A stretch of 64,000 bases of DNA, taken from Pseudodesulfovibrio sediminis (GTDB lineage Bacteria; Desulfobacterota; Desulfovibrionia; Desulfovibrionales; Desulfovibrionaceae). The DNA lies in the NCBI RefSeq assembly GCF_020886695.1, contig NZ_AP024485.1:2117001-2181000 (forward strand), given 5' to 3'. Shown here in pieces: positions 42,192 to 51,822 of the stretch; positions within the stretch are counted from its first letter, which is position 1, and each line of letters starts with the position of its first letter. The notes beneath the pieces are model-generated. The model ran no database searches and was not told where the DNA came from. It was given only the letters and a program-made list of their open reading frames with translations. A program made the position numbers and the translations under genes.

Positions 42192-43066
42192 TGTCACGGC
42201 CCTGGCTGACCTCCACCTTGGCGGCAACCGCGGCCGCCCTGCTCCTGCTCGTCCTCGCGGCCTGTGCGCCCAGAGTGTCTCCCGGCACGGCCATGGACAC
42301 GCCGGACGCAGCCTGGAAATCGTTCAGGCGTCACTACTGTTCACCGTCCAAGGACCCGGCCATGAAGGTCAAGGCGTCCCTGTACTACTCCCGCATCAAG
42401 CCGAGGAAGCGTACCAACCGGACCCTGGTGACCCTGTGGGGAGACTTTGACGGTCCCATGCGACTGGATGTCTCCGCTTCCGTGGGCACGCTGCTGGCGC
42501 ATATCCGCGAAGACGCCTCCGGTCTGCTCGCCTTCTACCCGCAGGAAGACAAGGCGTACGCTCACACCGACCCGGTACTCGGGGCCACCCGCCTGGGCAT
42601 GCCCTTCCCCTTTTCGCTCAACGAACTGGCCCGGGTCTCCACGGGCGACTTTTCCGGTCTGGCACCCCGGACCTACACCACGGCCAAGCGCGTGGGCGAG
42701 ACGTACGTCTACGAGGTCAAAGGCAAGTTGGTGACCCGCATCATACTTGATACGCTGGGACGGCCCATCCTCATGCATGGTCCCACCACCATCACGCAGA
42801 ACGGAGCGCACAGCTGGCAACTGGAAATTAACCGCTTTGAAGACGCGGCCGCCAACGTCACCCCGCTGCCGGGCAAGCTGACCCTGGCCCTTGATAATGG
42901 AGAGAAAGGCATCTTGCACATCAAGTCCAGGGAGCTTATGGTGGCATCCTGGCCTGCCGCGTCAACAAATCTGACGTTGCCCGATTCGGTCGAACCCATT
43001 CGGCTTGATAAGGGAATATATACCGGTGAGACCGGGGAACTCCCCGTCATATATGAGGATAAATAA
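42188..43066 (+). CDS. LolB-like outer-membrane lipoprotein
   Basis: A 292-residue lipoprotein (lipobox VLAAC). After the anchor, the region VKASLYYSRIKPRKRTNRTL, VTLWGDFDGPMRLDVSAS and LLAHIREDASGLLAFYPQED has the half-barrel strand pattern of LolB/LppX-type lipid carriers. LolB inserts lipoproteins into the outer membrane. Similarity is at pattern level only. Start overlaps the preceding TPR gene and the stop overlaps the next gene by one base, marking an operon. Confidence 0.72.
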   Translation: MMSRPWLTSTLAATAAALLLLVLAACAPRVSPGTAMDTPDAAWKSFRRHYCSPSKDPAMKVKASLYYSRIKPRKRTNRTLVTLWGDFDGPMRLDVSASVGTLLAHIREDASGLLAFYPQEDKAYAHTDPVLGATRLGMPFPFSLNELARVSTGDFSGLAPRTYTTAKRVGETYVYEVKGKLVTRIILDTLGRPILMHGPTTITQNGAHSWQLEINRFEDAAANVTPLPGKLTLALDNGEKGILHIKSRELMVASWPAASTNLTLPDSVEPIRLDKGIYTGETGELPVIYEDK

Positions 43067-43371
43067 TGAGTGACACCACCCAGAATGAAACGGTCATGGA
43101 AATTTTTCTGCTCGGCCTCAAAACATGGCTGGCCGAAATCAAATGGCTGGTCCGTTCCCTGTTCGGGAAATTCGAAGTCAGCAGGCTTGAAAAAGAACTT
43201 AAACGGGAATATGGCATCCTCGGACATATCGCTGAAGCGCCGAGAGGCAAGAAAGCGGAAAAGGAACTCTGTCTGAAGCAGATCGAGTTTCTAAAAGAGG
43301 AAATAGCCACGCTCAAGAGCGAACTGGCAGGCGACAGAGAAAAGCGCATGAACGACCTGCGCACCAAGTAA
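43066..43371 (+). CDS. Small coiled-coil protein of unknown function
   Basis: A 101-residue protein, start overlapping the previous stop (TAATG). It has an amphipathic N-terminus (MEIFLLGLKTWLAEIKWLV) and a charged coiled coil (EKELCLKQIEFLKEEIATLK). No signal peptide. No family recognised. Confidence 0.75.
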   Translation: MSDTTQNETVMEIFLLGLKTWLAEIKWLVRSLFGKFEVSRLEKELKREYGILGHIAEAPRGKKAEKELCLKQIEFLKEEIATLKSELAGDREKRMNDLRTK

Positions 43372-43394
43372 TCGGTTGAATCGGGGGATTAGCT

Positions 43395-43835
43395 GTGAAC
43401 AAGACCATCGTCATCGGCTCCGACCACGGGGGCTTCAATCTCAAGGCTGTATACATCAAGGCGCTTGAAGAGTGGGGATATACCGTAGAGGACCAGGGGC
43501 CGGACTGCCTGGACTCCTGCGACTATCCGCTTTTTGCGGCCAAGGTATGCAACAGCATCAAGCAGGACGACGCCAAGCTCGGTGTCCTCATCTGCGGAAC
43601 AGGCCAGGGTATGACCATGACCGCCAATCGCATGGGCGTGCGCGCGGCATTGTGTACCAACGAATTTCTGGCTCGCATGGCCCGCGAGCACAACGACGCG
43701 CGCATCCTCTGCATGGGCGAACGCGTCACGGGACAGGGGTTGGCCCTGGAAATCCTGAAAGCATTTCTCGAAACCGAGTTCGGGGGCGATCGACATCAGC
43801 GGCGTATCGACCTCATTGACACTGTTTCCAAATAG
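43395..43835 (+). CDS. rpiB: Ribose-5-phosphate isomerase B
   Basis: A 146-residue RpiB/LacAB-family enzyme interconverting ribose 5-phosphate and ribulose 5-phosphate. Visible are GSDHGGFNLK, DSCDYPLFAAKV, the catalytic Cys in LICGTGQGMTMTANRMGVRA and the phosphate-binding HNDARILCMGER. The start is GTG 43395. Together with the following transketolase and FBPase genes it forms a pentose phosphate/carbohydrate cluster. Confidence 0.94.
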   Translation: MNKTIVIGSDHGGFNLKAVYIKALEEWGYTVEDQGPDCLDSCDYPLFAAKVCNSIKQDDAKLGVLICGTGQGMTMTANRMGVRAALCTNEFLARMAREHNDARILCMGERVTGQGLALEILKAFLETEFGGDRHQRRIDLIDTVSK

Positions 43836-43861
43836 CAACTTTTAAGAAGGGTACTCATACA

Positions 43862-45823
43862 ATGACTCAGATGGACAAGACCATTGCTGTCGTTAAAGGT
43901 CTCATCATGGACGGCATTGCCAAAGCCAATTCCGGACATCCTGGCGGCGCAATGTCTTCTGCCGACTTTGCCACCATCCTGTTTTCCGAATTCCTGAACA
44001 CCAACCCGGATGACACCAAGTGGTTCAATCGCGACCGCTTCGTGCTGGCCGCCGGGCACGAATCCATGCTGCTGTACAGCCTGCTTCACCTGCAGGGCCT
44101 GCTCTCCATGGATGATCTCAAACAGTTCCGCCAGCTCGGCTCTCGCACCCCGGGCCACCCGGAAGTGAACGAGACCCCGGGCGTCGAAGCCACCTCCGGT
44201 CCTCTGGGCCAGGGCTTTGCCGTCTCCGTGGGCTTTGCCGCAGCAGAAGCGTTCCTGCGCGAGAAGCTCGGCGCCGATGTCATGGACCATTACACCTACG
44301 CCCTGTCCTGCGACGGTGACATTCAGGAGCCTGTTGCCCTGGGCGCTGCCTCTCTGGCCGGCCTGTGGGGGCTTGGCAACCTCATCGTCTACTATGACTC
44401 CAACAAGATTCAGCTTGCCGGGCCCACCTGCAAAGCCGACTGCACCGACCACCGCAAAGTCTTTGAAGGCTTCTGCTGGCAGGTTCTGGAAGTGGACGGC
44501 CACAATCACGATGAAATCCGCGCCGCCATCAAGAACGCCCAGCTGGAGAAATCCAAACCCACGCTGATCATCGGCCACACCACCATGGCCAAGGGATGCG
44601 CGTCCCTGGAAGGCAGCCACAAGACCCACGGCTCCCCTCTGTCCGCAGAGGAAATCGCCGCCACCAAAGAAAAACTCGGCATGCCCGTGGAAGACTTCTA
44701 TGTCCCCGAGGACGTGGTCGAGTCCTTCCGCTCCCGCCAGGACGGCCTGCGTCAGAACGCCGCCGATTGGCAGGCCATGCTCGAAACCAAGCTCAAGGAT
44801 GCCGACTTTGCCGAGATGTGGGGACACGTCACCAAGCCGCGCACCGAGCTGACCATTGACTGGCCCGAATTCACCCCCGGTGAAAAAATGGCCACCCGCA
44901 AGGCATGGGGAACCTGCCTGAACTCGGTCATGGACTCCCTGCCCACCCTTGTCGGCGGCTCGGCAGACCTCGACCCCTCAAACCAGACCCAACACTTCCG
45001 CGATACCTACGGCGACTTCGGTGTGGACGGCTACGGCTCCCGCAACCTCGCCTTCGGTGTCCGCGAGTTCCCCATGGCGGCCATCATGAACGGCATGCAG
45101 CTGCACGGCGGCCTGATGCCGTTTGGCGCGACCTTCCTGACCTTTGCCGACTACTGCCGCAACGCCATCCGCATGTCCGCACTGCAAAAACTGCCGGTGC
45201 TGTATGTCTTCACCCACGACTCCTTCTGGGTCGGCGAAGACGGTCCCACCCATCAGCCCATCGAGCACGTCAGCTCCCTGCGCCTGATCCCGGACCTCAT
45301 TGACCTGCGTCCGGCCGACGCCATGGAAACGGCAACCTGCCTGGACATCGCGCTCAAGCAGAAGGATATGCCGTCCACCCTGTTCCTGACCCGTCAGGGA
45401 CTGCCCATCCTCGATCCCGCAGAATACCCCAACGTGACCGACGGTCCACGCAAGGGCGGCTACGTGATCAAGGACTGCGACGGTACCCCTGATCTCATCC
45501 TGATCGGTTCCGGTTCCGAGGTCTCCCTCTGTCTGGAAACAGCCAAGCTGTTCAAACGCAACGTGCGTGTGGTTTCCATGCCGTCCACGAAACTGTTTGA
45601 CGATCAGCCTGAATCATATAAAAATGAAGTACTGCCCCCGGAAGTTACCAACCGCGCCGCCGCCGAAGCCGGTCGCACGCAGTTGTGGCACAAATATGTC
45701 GGCCTGACCGGCGTTGTGCTTGGTGTGGATCACTTCGGAGCCTCCGCTCCGGGCCAGATCCTGTCTGACAAGTACGGATTCACGCCTGAAAACTTTGCCC
45801 GGATGATCCGAGAGAAATACTAG
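43862..45823 (+). CDS. tkt: Transketolase
   Basis: A 653-residue thiamine-diphosphate enzyme moving two-carbon units between sugar phosphates. N-terminal TPP domain (GHPGGAMSSAD, CDGDIQEPVALGAASLAGLWG, DSNKIQLAG), central pyrimidine-binding domain (GSADLDPSNQT, FGVREFPMAAIMNG, THDSFWVGEDGPTHQPIEH) and a C-terminal domain (LIGSGSEVSLCLETAKLF, VDHFGASAPG). Full length and uninterrupted. It begins 26 bases after rpiB behind AAGAAGGG; glpX follows 9 bases later. Confidence 0.96.
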   Translation: MTQMDKTIAVVKGLIMDGIAKANSGHPGGAMSSADFATILFSEFLNTNPDDTKWFNRDRFVLAAGHESMLLYSLLHLQGLLSMDDLKQFRQLGSRTPGHPEVNETPGVEATSGPLGQGFAVSVGFAAAEAFLREKLGADVMDHYTYALSCDGDIQEPVALGAASLAGLWGLGNLIVYYDSNKIQLAGPTCKADCTDHRKVFEGFCWQVLEVDGHNHDEIRAAIKNAQLEKSKPTLIIGHTTMAKGCASLEGSHKTHGSPLSAEEIAATKEKLGMPVEDFYVPEDVVESFRSRQDGLRQNAADWQAMLETKLKDADFAEMWGHVTKPRTELTIDWPEFTPGEKMATRKAWGTCLNSVMDSLPTLVGGSADLDPSNQTQHFRDTYGDFGVDGYGSRNLAFGVREFPMAAIMNGMQLHGGLMPFGATFLTFADYCRNAIRMSALQKLPVLYVFTHDSFWVGEDGPTHQPIEHVSSLRLIPDLIDLRPADAMETATCLDIALKQKDMPSTLFLTRQGLPILDPAEYPNVTDGPRKGGYVIKDCDGTPDLILIGSGSEVSLCLETAKLFKRNVRVVSMPSTKLFDDQPESYKNEVLPPEVTNRAAAEAGRTQLWHKYVGLTGVVLGVDHFGASAPGQILSDKYGFTPENFARMIREKY

Positions 45824-45832
45824 GAGTAAATT

Positions 45833-46816
45833 ATGGAAGCACCACAAAAAAACCTCGCTCTGGACCTGGTCCGCGTCACTGAGGCCGCTGCACTGTCCTG
45901 CGCCCGCTGGCTCGGAAAAGGCGACAAGATATCCGCTGACCAGGCCGCTGTAGACGCCATGCGCCTCTGCTTCAACACCCTGGAAATCGAAGGCCGCATC
46001 ATGATCGGCGAAGGCGAAAAAGACGACGCTCCCATGCTTTACGCTGGTGAGAAGCTCGGTCTTGGCACCGGTCCCAAAGTCGATATCGCCGTGGACCCTC
46101 TGGAGGGCACCAACCTGCTTGCCAATGGTCGCCCCAACGCCATCGCCGTTGTCGGCGTGGCCCCGGCCGGCGCCATGTTCGATCCGGGCCCGAGCTATTA
46201 CATGCAGAAACTCGTGGTTCCGTCCCAGGCCAAGGATGTGGTGGACATCGAAGCGCCCACCGGTCACAACCTGAAACTCATCGCCCGCGCCCTGGACAAG
46301 GACGTGGACGATCTGGTTGTCTTTGTGCTGGACAAACCCCGTCACAAAAAATTGATCTCCGAGATCCGCGAAGCGGGCGCACGCATCCAGCTGCACACCG
46401 ACGGTGACATCACCGGCTCGCTCATGGCCATCGACCCCCGCTGCGAGGTGGATGTCATGATGGGCACCGGCGGCACCCCCGAGGGCGTGCTCTCGGCCAT
46501 CGCCATCCGCATCATGGGCGGCGAAATGTTCGCCAAGCTTGATCCGCAGAAGCAGAAAGAAAAGAACTCCCTGTCCGAATTCGGCATGGATATCCGTCGC
46601 GTGCTGACCGTCAGCGATCTGGTCAAGAGCGACGACCTCTTCTTTGCGGCCACCGGTATCTCCGGCGGCACCTTCCTCAAAGGCGTCAAGTACCATGGAC
46701 ACGGCGCAGAGACGTCCTCCCTCGTCATGCGCGGCAAGACCGGGACCATCCGCTACGTGGAAGCCATCCACAACTGGGATACCCTCATGCAGTTCTCTGC
46801 CGTGGAATACGACTAG
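45833..46816 (+). CDS. glpX: Fructose-1,6-bisphosphatase class II
   Basis: A 327-residue GlpX-type phosphatase hydrolysing fructose 1,6-bisphosphate for gluconeogenesis and pentose supply. Metal-site motifs GRIMIGEGEKDDAPML and VDIAVDPLEGTNLLANG are present, as are the substrate loop DKPRHKKLI and the later MGTGGTPEGVLSAIA. Start ATG 45833 behind AGGAGT. Last gene of the rpiB-tkt-glpX group, followed by a strong terminator. Confidence 0.95.
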   Translation: MEAPQKNLALDLVRVTEAAALSCARWLGKGDKISADQAAVDAMRLCFNTLEIEGRIMIGEGEKDDAPMLYAGEKLGLGTGPKVDIAVDPLEGTNLLANGRPNAIAVVGVAPAGAMFDPGPSYYMQKLVVPSQAKDVVDIEAPTGHNLKLIARALDKDVDDLVVFVLDKPRHKKLISEIREAGARIQLHTDGDITGSLMAIDPRCEVDVMMGTGGTPEGVLSAIAIRIMGGEMFAKLDPQKQKEKNSLSEFGMDIRRVLTVSDLVKSDDLFFAATGISGGTFLKGVKYHGHGAETSSLVMRGKTGTIRYVEAIHNWDTLMQFSAVEYD

Positions 46817-46837
46817 ACCCTCATTGCTCTCAAACGA

Positions 46838-46871
46838 GGCCGGGACGCATATGCGTCCCGGCCTTTTTTTT
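46838..46871 (+). terminator. Terminator of the rpiB-tkt-glpX operon
   Basis: A perfect 26-base palindrome (GGCCGGGACGCAT and its complement) followed by eight T residues, 21 bases after the glpX stop. Confidence 0.93.
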
Positions 46872-47125
46872 CGCGGATTGACCAGAGCCCCGGCATGAAC
46901 CAACAGAGCTGCCCCCGTCTGACGCAGAGGGCGTCCGGGATATATCAACTCCGAAAAGAAAACTGTTTGCCCAGCGAAGTCCTGTCAGGGCAGGCTGAAG
47001 CGGCTGCCGATAGCCGGGACTCAAGGCTGTTCTTACAAAATGAAGCGTATGCGTAATTCTCTGTGCGCACCTCTTTTAGCCCCACCTCAATTGTGCTACA
47101 CTGACCCCATAAGGAGGTATGAGTC

Positions 47126-47479
47126 ATGACCAATGAAAAACGACACCGTACACGCGTAAACGCCGGGTTCGAGGCCTACGTCTCCATGGGCGACGTCATC
47201 ATTCCCGTTGCCACCAAAAATCTGAGCCTCAAGGGCGCGTTGCTGACCGGCTGTGAAGACTGCATTGAGGGGACCAAGTGCGAACTGCATCTCCCGCTTT
47301 CGCCCGGTATCCGTATCGTGGTGGATGGTGAAATAGTACGCCACGGCAATGGCGATGCGGCCATGCGTTTTACGGAAATGGATGAGATGAGTTTCACCTC
47401 ACTTCACAGGCTGGTGACCCTCAACGCCCAAGACCCGGATGCCGTTGATGAAGAAATGCTGGAAATATTCCAGAAGTAA
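47126..47479 (+). CDS. PilZ-domain protein
   Basis: A 117-residue single-domain protein. The c-di-GMP binding signature is present: RHRTR near the N-terminus and KNLSLKGALL (N/DxSxxG). The barrel strands continue through the hydrophobic GIRIVVDGEIVRHGN and AAMRFTEMDEMSF. AAGGAGGT precedes the start. Probably adjusts motility or surface behaviour on c-di-GMP binding. Stands alone, with the next gene converging. Confidence 0.88.
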   Translation: MTNEKRHRTRVNAGFEAYVSMGDVIIPVATKNLSLKGALLTGCEDCIEGTKCELHLPLSPGIRIVVDGEIVRHGNGDAAMRFTEMDEMSFTSLHRLVTLNAQDPDAVDEEMLEIFQK

Positions 47480-47488
47480 CTTCGCCAC

Positions 47489-48379
47489 CTACTCCGTCGT
47501 AGAGAGCCTGCTCAACTCTTTCACTCCACTGCGACCAAGCGCCAGGGTGCCGAAAATGATAAGCGAGCCACCCAGGGCAGTCCAGATATCAGGTATCTCA
47601 CCCAAAAACAGCATGCCCCACGTCGCCGCAAACACAATCTCCAGACAGGAAACCCCGGATATTCTGGCCGCCGACTCAATGGCATACCCCTTGGTCATAT
47701 AATACTGTCCCACGTTCATGAAGATGGCCACGCCGATGAGCATGGGCAGCTCGATCATGCTCGGCCTGACCCACCCCTGCGCAAACAGCGGTCCCAGAAA
47801 AACAATGACCAGCGGTGGATAGAGCATGACCACGGCCGGGTGCTCGGTTTTGGCCAGCGAGCGCACCGAGATGATGGCCCCGGCAATAAGGAAGATCCCT
47901 ACAAAGCCCACGATCAGGGCCACAGGGTCCAACCCGGGCCCGGCGCTCAATCCAAACAATGCAGAGGGCTTGCAGACCAGGGCCACACCGGCAACCGTCG
48001 TAACAATAGAGATGGCACCGCCCAACGATATTTTTTCACCCATGATAAACCAGGCAAAGACCGCCACCACCACGGGATGCGAAAAGAGCAGAACCAGCGC
48101 GTCCGCCAGCGGCAGATGGACAATGGCATAGAACTCCGCAAACAGTCCGGCGAATCCGAGCAGCCCACGCAAAAGCAGCATAACCTTGCGCTGCCCGAAC
48201 ATGCCCGCTCCGGCTCGACGCAGAATAATCCAGCAGAGGCCGACTCCCACCACACCACGCACCCAGAGGATTTCCATGGTCGGTATGGAAGAGCCTGCCA
48301 TCTTGATCAACAATGACCCAATGGAAAAGAGAAAGGTGCCGAGCAGCATGAAGCGCATGCCTGGGGTCAGAAAATTCAT
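47489..48379 (-). CDS. EamA/DMT-family exporter
   Basis: A 296-residue inner-membrane protein with ten predicted helices in two EamA repeats of five. Residues 33-50 (TMEILWVRGVVGVGLCW) and HLPLADALVLLFSHPVVVAVFAW are typical. Such proteins export small metabolites. The substrate is not predictable. Convergent with the PilZ gene, 9 bases apart, without an obvious terminator. Confidence 0.88.
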   Translation of the reverse strand: MNFLTPGMRFMLLGTFLFSIGSLLIKMAGSSIPTMEILWVRGVVGVGLCWIILRRAGAGMFGQRKVMLLLRGLLGFAGLFAEFYAIVHLPLADALVLLFSHPVVVAVFAWFIMGEKISLGGAISIVTTVAGVALVCKPSALFGLSAGPGLDPVALIVGFVGIFLIAGAIISVRSLAKTEHPAVVMLYPPLVIVFLGPLFAQGWVRPSMIELPMLIGVAIFMNVGQYYMTKGYAIESAARISGVSCLEIVFAATWGMLFLGEIPDIWTALGGSLIIFGTLALGRSGVKELSRLSTTE

Positions 48380-48500
48380 GCTCGGAGGGTATGCGTTTCC
48401 ACCATCATGTCAAGCGGTAACGGCAGGACAGGCGCCACATGCAATCCAGACTCTGCACACTTGCCTGCCTCCTTGATCGAAGGCAATACGGCATGAAATC

Positions 48501-49319
48501 CTAGAGGCTGAAAAAGCGTCGGGCATTATCGCCGGTTATCTGCCAGATATCTTCCAAAGACCGCCCCTTGATTTCAGCTATCCGTTTGGCGGTAAACCCG
48601 ACCAGCGCCGGGTGGTTGCGCTTGCCGCGCCATGGTTCGGGCGCAAGATAGGGACAGTCTGTCTCGATCATGAGCAGCTCAAGGGGGATACGCGCCACGG
48701 CAGCCTGCACCTCTTCGGATTTCTTGCGGAACGTGACCGGTCCGGGAATGGAGATGTGCCACCCGGAAGAAACGATCGTCTCGGCCAGCTCCATATCGGC
48801 ACCAAAGCAGTGCCAGAGGAGCGGATGATCCTTGAAGCCCTGTTCCAGCAGGATGGCCACGGTGTCGTCATTGGCATCACGGGAGTGAATGATGATAGGC
48901 TTGTCCAGTTCGCGGGCCAGCTCCAGCTGTCTGATGAACGCCGCCTTTTGAACATCGTGCGGCACACGATCCCAGTAGTAGTCCAGACCGATCTCGCCCA
49001 CTCCCTTGAGACGCGGATCGGCCAGAAAATGCGCACGCATGCGGGAGAGCGTCTCATCAGTGAGTTGCTCCGCATTATTGGGATGCACGCCCAAAAGAAA
49101 CGACACCTGCGGATGGGCATCAAACAACCCTTTCCGCTGCTCATAGGCATCGGGTCCAAGAAAGACATTCACGATCTGGCTGAGGCCGGAATCGGCTGCA
49201 CGCCTGAGAAGGATTTCCCGATCCTCATCAAAATCTTCAAGATCAAGGTGAGCGTGGGAGTCCACTCCCACCTGCGCAAGCTCCAGGGATTCGGGTTCGG
49301 CTCGTTTGGTTTTTCCCAT
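48501..49319 (-). CDS. tatD: TatD-family metal-dependent hydrolase
   Basis: A 272-residue TIM-barrel DNase of the TatD family. Metal ligands are visible: SHAHLD, GEIGLDYYW, IIHSRDANDD, WHCFGADME and ETDCPYLAPEPW. These are 3'-5' exonuclease-type enzymes linked to DNA repair and quality control. The N-terminal 18 residues are extra and charged. It lies 10 bases after the glycosyltransferase gene in the same direction. Confidence 0.93.
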   Translation of the reverse strand: MGKTKRAEPESLELAQVGVDSHAHLDLEDFDEDREILLRRAADSGLSQIVNVFLGPDAYEQRKGLFDAHPQVSFLLGVHPNNAEQLTDETLSRMRAHFLADPRLKGVGEIGLDYYWDRVPHDVQKAAFIRQLELARELDKPIIIHSRDANDDTVAILLEQGFKDHPLLWHCFGADMELAETIVSSGWHISIPGPVTFRKKSEEVQAAVARIPLELLMIETDCPYLAPEPWRGKRNHPALVGFTAKRIAEIKGRSLEDIWQITGDNARRFFSL

Positions 49320-49329
49320 CAGAATCGGC

Positions 49330-50316
49330 TCACAACTGGTCCCAGAGGTTCAGGATGGCACGCTTCTGCTCGGCCAGGGAGTAGGCGTTCGCGGTCTCCT
49401 GACCAGCCTCAAAAGCGGCCAGCAGGTACAGGTCCTCATTCTTGATTAAAGAGACCGCCTCTTCCAGACAGAGGGCCGCATCCAGGGCATCTCCGTCCGC
49501 ACACCAGAATCCGTTTCCGGCCCAGTTGACCTCGCGGAGGTGCACCCACGGCGTATAGCGCGGCTCTTCCTGAATCTGGCGCATGTAATCCCAACCGCCG
49601 AATCCGGTGAAGCCCACGGGAAGACACCCACAGGCCAGGGCTTCCAACGGCGGCAGCGGGCATCCCTCGGGAAAGCCAGTGGCCAGAAAAATATGACAGG
49701 CCCTGAGCGCGTCAGCCACGCCATGGGCGTCCAGCCCTTCCAGCGGCACCCAGGTGACCGCACCCAATCCGGCGCGGTGCTCGAAAATAGCCATGATCTG
49801 CTCGGCCATGGCCTTGTTCTTGCGGGGCATGTAGGCGACCTTGATGGTCCCGTTGTCCCGTTTTTGGGGCGGATAAAAAATGGTCCGATCAATGCCGGGC
49901 CTCAGGATTGGCGCATCCTTGAACGTGGACTCCTTGATAAACCGGGAGACAGGGTCGGACACCGCCAGGAATTCCACCGGCAGATGATGCCAGTCCACGC
50001 CCTCGGGCAGAGATGAGAAAAGATATGCCCAGTTCTGCACATAGCTGAAACACAATGCGCCCGCTTCCATGCCCGGGACCAACGCGTTGACCCACCCCTC
50101 CGGGACCAGCCAGAGATCGGAGGAAGTCATTTGCAGGGCGTTCCATTCGACGATCGGCGCGGCATCGGCCAATCCCTCAGGCCGCCATCCTCCGGCTTCA
50201 CGGGGGACAAGAAAGGCCTCATGCCCATTTTGGTGCAGGATATCGGCAAGTTGCCGCAGGACGGTGATGCCCCCGGTCGGCTTCTTGACCGGAGGGAGAA
50301 ATATGTATGTCTTCAT
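49330..50316 (-). CDS. Glycosyltransferase (GT-B type)
   Basis: A 328-residue protein beginning MKTYIFLPPVKKPTGGITVL, the N-terminal nucleotide-fold start common to GT4-like enzymes. The C-terminal half has VTWVPLEGLDAHGVADALR and the donor-site stretch FPEGCPLPPLEALACGCLPV, where the Glu binds the sugar nucleotide. Donor and acceptor are unknown. ATG 50316 is chosen over 50337 because AAGGGAACACC precedes it. Co-directional with tatD. Confidence 0.83.
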   Translation of the reverse strand: MKTYIFLPPVKKPTGGITVLRQLADILHQNGHEAFLVPREAGGWRPEGLADAAPIVEWNALQMTSSDLWLVPEGWVNALVPGMEAGALCFSYVQNWAYLFSSLPEGVDWHHLPVEFLAVSDPVSRFIKESTFKDAPILRPGIDRTIFYPPQKRDNGTIKVAYMPRKNKAMAEQIMAIFEHRAGLGAVTWVPLEGLDAHGVADALRACHIFLATGFPEGCPLPPLEALACGCLPVGFTGFGGWDYMRQIQEEPRYTPWVHLREVNWAGNGFWCADGDALDAALCLEEAVSLIKNEDLYLLAAFEAGQETANAYSLAEQKRAILNLWDQL

Positions 50317-50442
50317 GGTGTTCCCTTTGGAAACCATAAACCAGCGTTTTTAGCAAGGCACTGATATATTTGAGGGGGAACATTTCTTGGACGGATCAGG
50401 GATAATGTCATTGAGACCTAGGGGGCAGCTCAATCCGGAGAG

Positions 50443-50481
50443 GTGCGGGGCGGGTGACTGATGGGGAAGCCCGCCCCGCAC
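50443..50481. terminator. GC-rich hairpin between the glycosyltransferase and membrane protein genes
   Basis: GTGCGGGGCGGG pairs perfectly with CCCGCCCCGCAC across a 15-base loop. Neither side has a T-run, so it may be an RNA-stabilising or transcription-pausing structure rather than a simple terminator. Confidence 0.5.
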
Positions 50482-50600
50482 AGAGAGGAGTTCCATACAT
50501 TGAATGAAGCAAACCTACCCCTTCACGGAGGACGGTTCGCTTCATTCGTGTTGAAAACCAGCAACAATATCGTCACGATCCATCATGACGACACGTTTTT

Positions 50601-50930
50601 TTACAGGGCGAAAATCTTGATCAGGAGGGCGATGCCAAGCCATATCCCGGACACGGTTATTCCTATCCAGGCGAACCGGGCCATGTTGGCCGACAGCCAC
50701 CGCTTTTGCACGATCAACCCTATGAACGTCACGTGCAGAGGAATTGGCAAGGCCAATAACAGCCCGTAAACATGATGTTTATCAGTATGCAGGCTCTCCG
50801 GAAAATACTTGGGGGCAAGCCCGCCGTCATAGTATTTCAGCAGGACAACACCCACCAGACACAGGCCGATGATGGTCACGGTGTTACAGATGTTCTGTAT
50901 GATACCTTTGGTTGCGGGGGAAATGCTCAT
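50601..50930 (-). CDS. Small membrane protein, unknown function
   Basis: A 109-residue protein with three hydrophobic segments (TVTIIGLCLVGVVLLKYY, YGLLLALPIPLHVTFIGLIV, FAWIGITVSGIWLGIALLI) and a His-containing loop (LHTDKHHVY). No family recognised. Confidence 0.7.
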   Translation of the reverse strand: MSISPATKGIIQNICNTVTIIGLCLVGVVLLKYYDGGLAPKYFPESLHTDKHHVYGLLLALPIPLHVTFIGLIVQKRWLSANMARFAWIGITVSGIWLGIALLIKIFAL

Positions 50931-51039
50931 GGGTTCTCTATAGACGCAAATCCCTCAGCCATGCAATACAGGGGTTGACGACTGTTCCACGCTTTGTCAT
51001 CATTTTGAATGACAAAATGAATACATCGGGGGGTGTCTC

Positions 51040-51282
51040 ATGAGCAGGAAAGTACGCAGTGTTCGCGTGCCCAAGGAACTGGAGACTCTGGATCTGTCGG
51101 GGATGATCAGGGAGTGTGAAAAACATTTACGCGATCTCGAATCCGCCACGCTGCTCAAGCAGCAGGGCAGTACCGAGGCCGCAGATGCACTGGTTAAAAC
51201 GCGCCAGGCCGACCTGGGGCGCAAGATCGGCAAGCTGGTCTGGGAAGCGCGCGTTCAGTTCGGGAAGCACAAGGGAGACTGA
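51040..51282 (+). CDS. Small conserved-looking hypothetical protein
   Basis: An 80-residue, highly charged, mostly helical protein (LSGMIRECEKHLRDLESATLL, RKIGKLVWEARVQFGK). ATG 51040 follows CGGGGGGTG. It is separated from the thioesterase start by one base, so the two are probably translated together. No function assigned. Confidence 0.7.
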   Translation: MSRKVRSVRVPKELETLDLSGMIRECEKHLRDLESATLLKQQGSTEAADALVKTRQADLGRKIGKLVWEARVQFGKHKGD

Positions 51283-51283
51283 A

Positions 51284-51787
51284 ATGGAACCGAAATCATC
51301 GCGTGAGTCGGACGTGATCATGACTCACCTCGTGTTGCCGCAGGACGCCAACCCCGCAGGTAATCTGCACGGCGGCGTGATCCTCAAGCATATTGACACA
51401 GCCGGTGGCGTGGTGGCCAAGAAACACTCTCGAACCAACGTGGTCACGGTCTCCATTGACCGCATGGCCTTCAAGCAACCCGCGTACATGGGCGAACTGC
51501 TGACCTTCAAGGCAAGCCTCAACCATGTGGGCCGGTCCAGCATGGAGATCGGCGTGCGCGTGGAAGCCGAAAACCTCAAGACGGGCGAGGTGCGCCACAC
51601 CAACTCGGCCTACCTGACCTATGTGGCCCTGGACGAAAACGCCAGGCCCACGCAGGTACCGCCGCTCAAGCTGGAGACCGCAACCGACAGGCGGCGCTTT
51701 CAGGAAGCCGAACTACGCAGGGAGCTGCGCAAGAAAGAGCGGGAACTGGAAGAGGGGAAAACCGTCTGTCTGGGAAAAAACACCTGA
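51284..51787 (+). CDS. Acyl-CoA thioesterase, YciA-like hotdog fold
   Basis: A 167-residue hotdog protein hydrolysing acyl-CoA thioesters. Signature LPQDANPAGNLHGGVILKHIDTAGG, core strand VTVSIDRMAFKQPAYMGELL and SSMEIGVRVEAEN. A charged C-terminal helix (RRELRKKERELEEG) follows the catalytic domain. ATG 51284 is set by AAGGGAG 8 bases upstream; the frame is open further 5' but overlaps the previous gene. Confidence 0.9.
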   Translation: MEPKSSRESDVIMTHLVLPQDANPAGNLHGGVILKHIDTAGGVVAKKHSRTNVVTVSIDRMAFKQPAYMGELLTFKASLNHVGRSSMEIGVRVEAENLKTGEVRHTNSAYLTYVALDENARPTQVPPLKLETATDRRRFQEAELRRELRKKERELEEGKTVCLGKNT

Positions 51788-51822
51788 TACTGTTTATGCA
51801 AAGGTCACCGATGGCGGCCTTG

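Noticed and set aside
50443-50481. GC-rich hairpin as a definite terminator
   Set aside because: The stem is perfect but neither side has a T-run, so it is listed only as a structure of unclear role.
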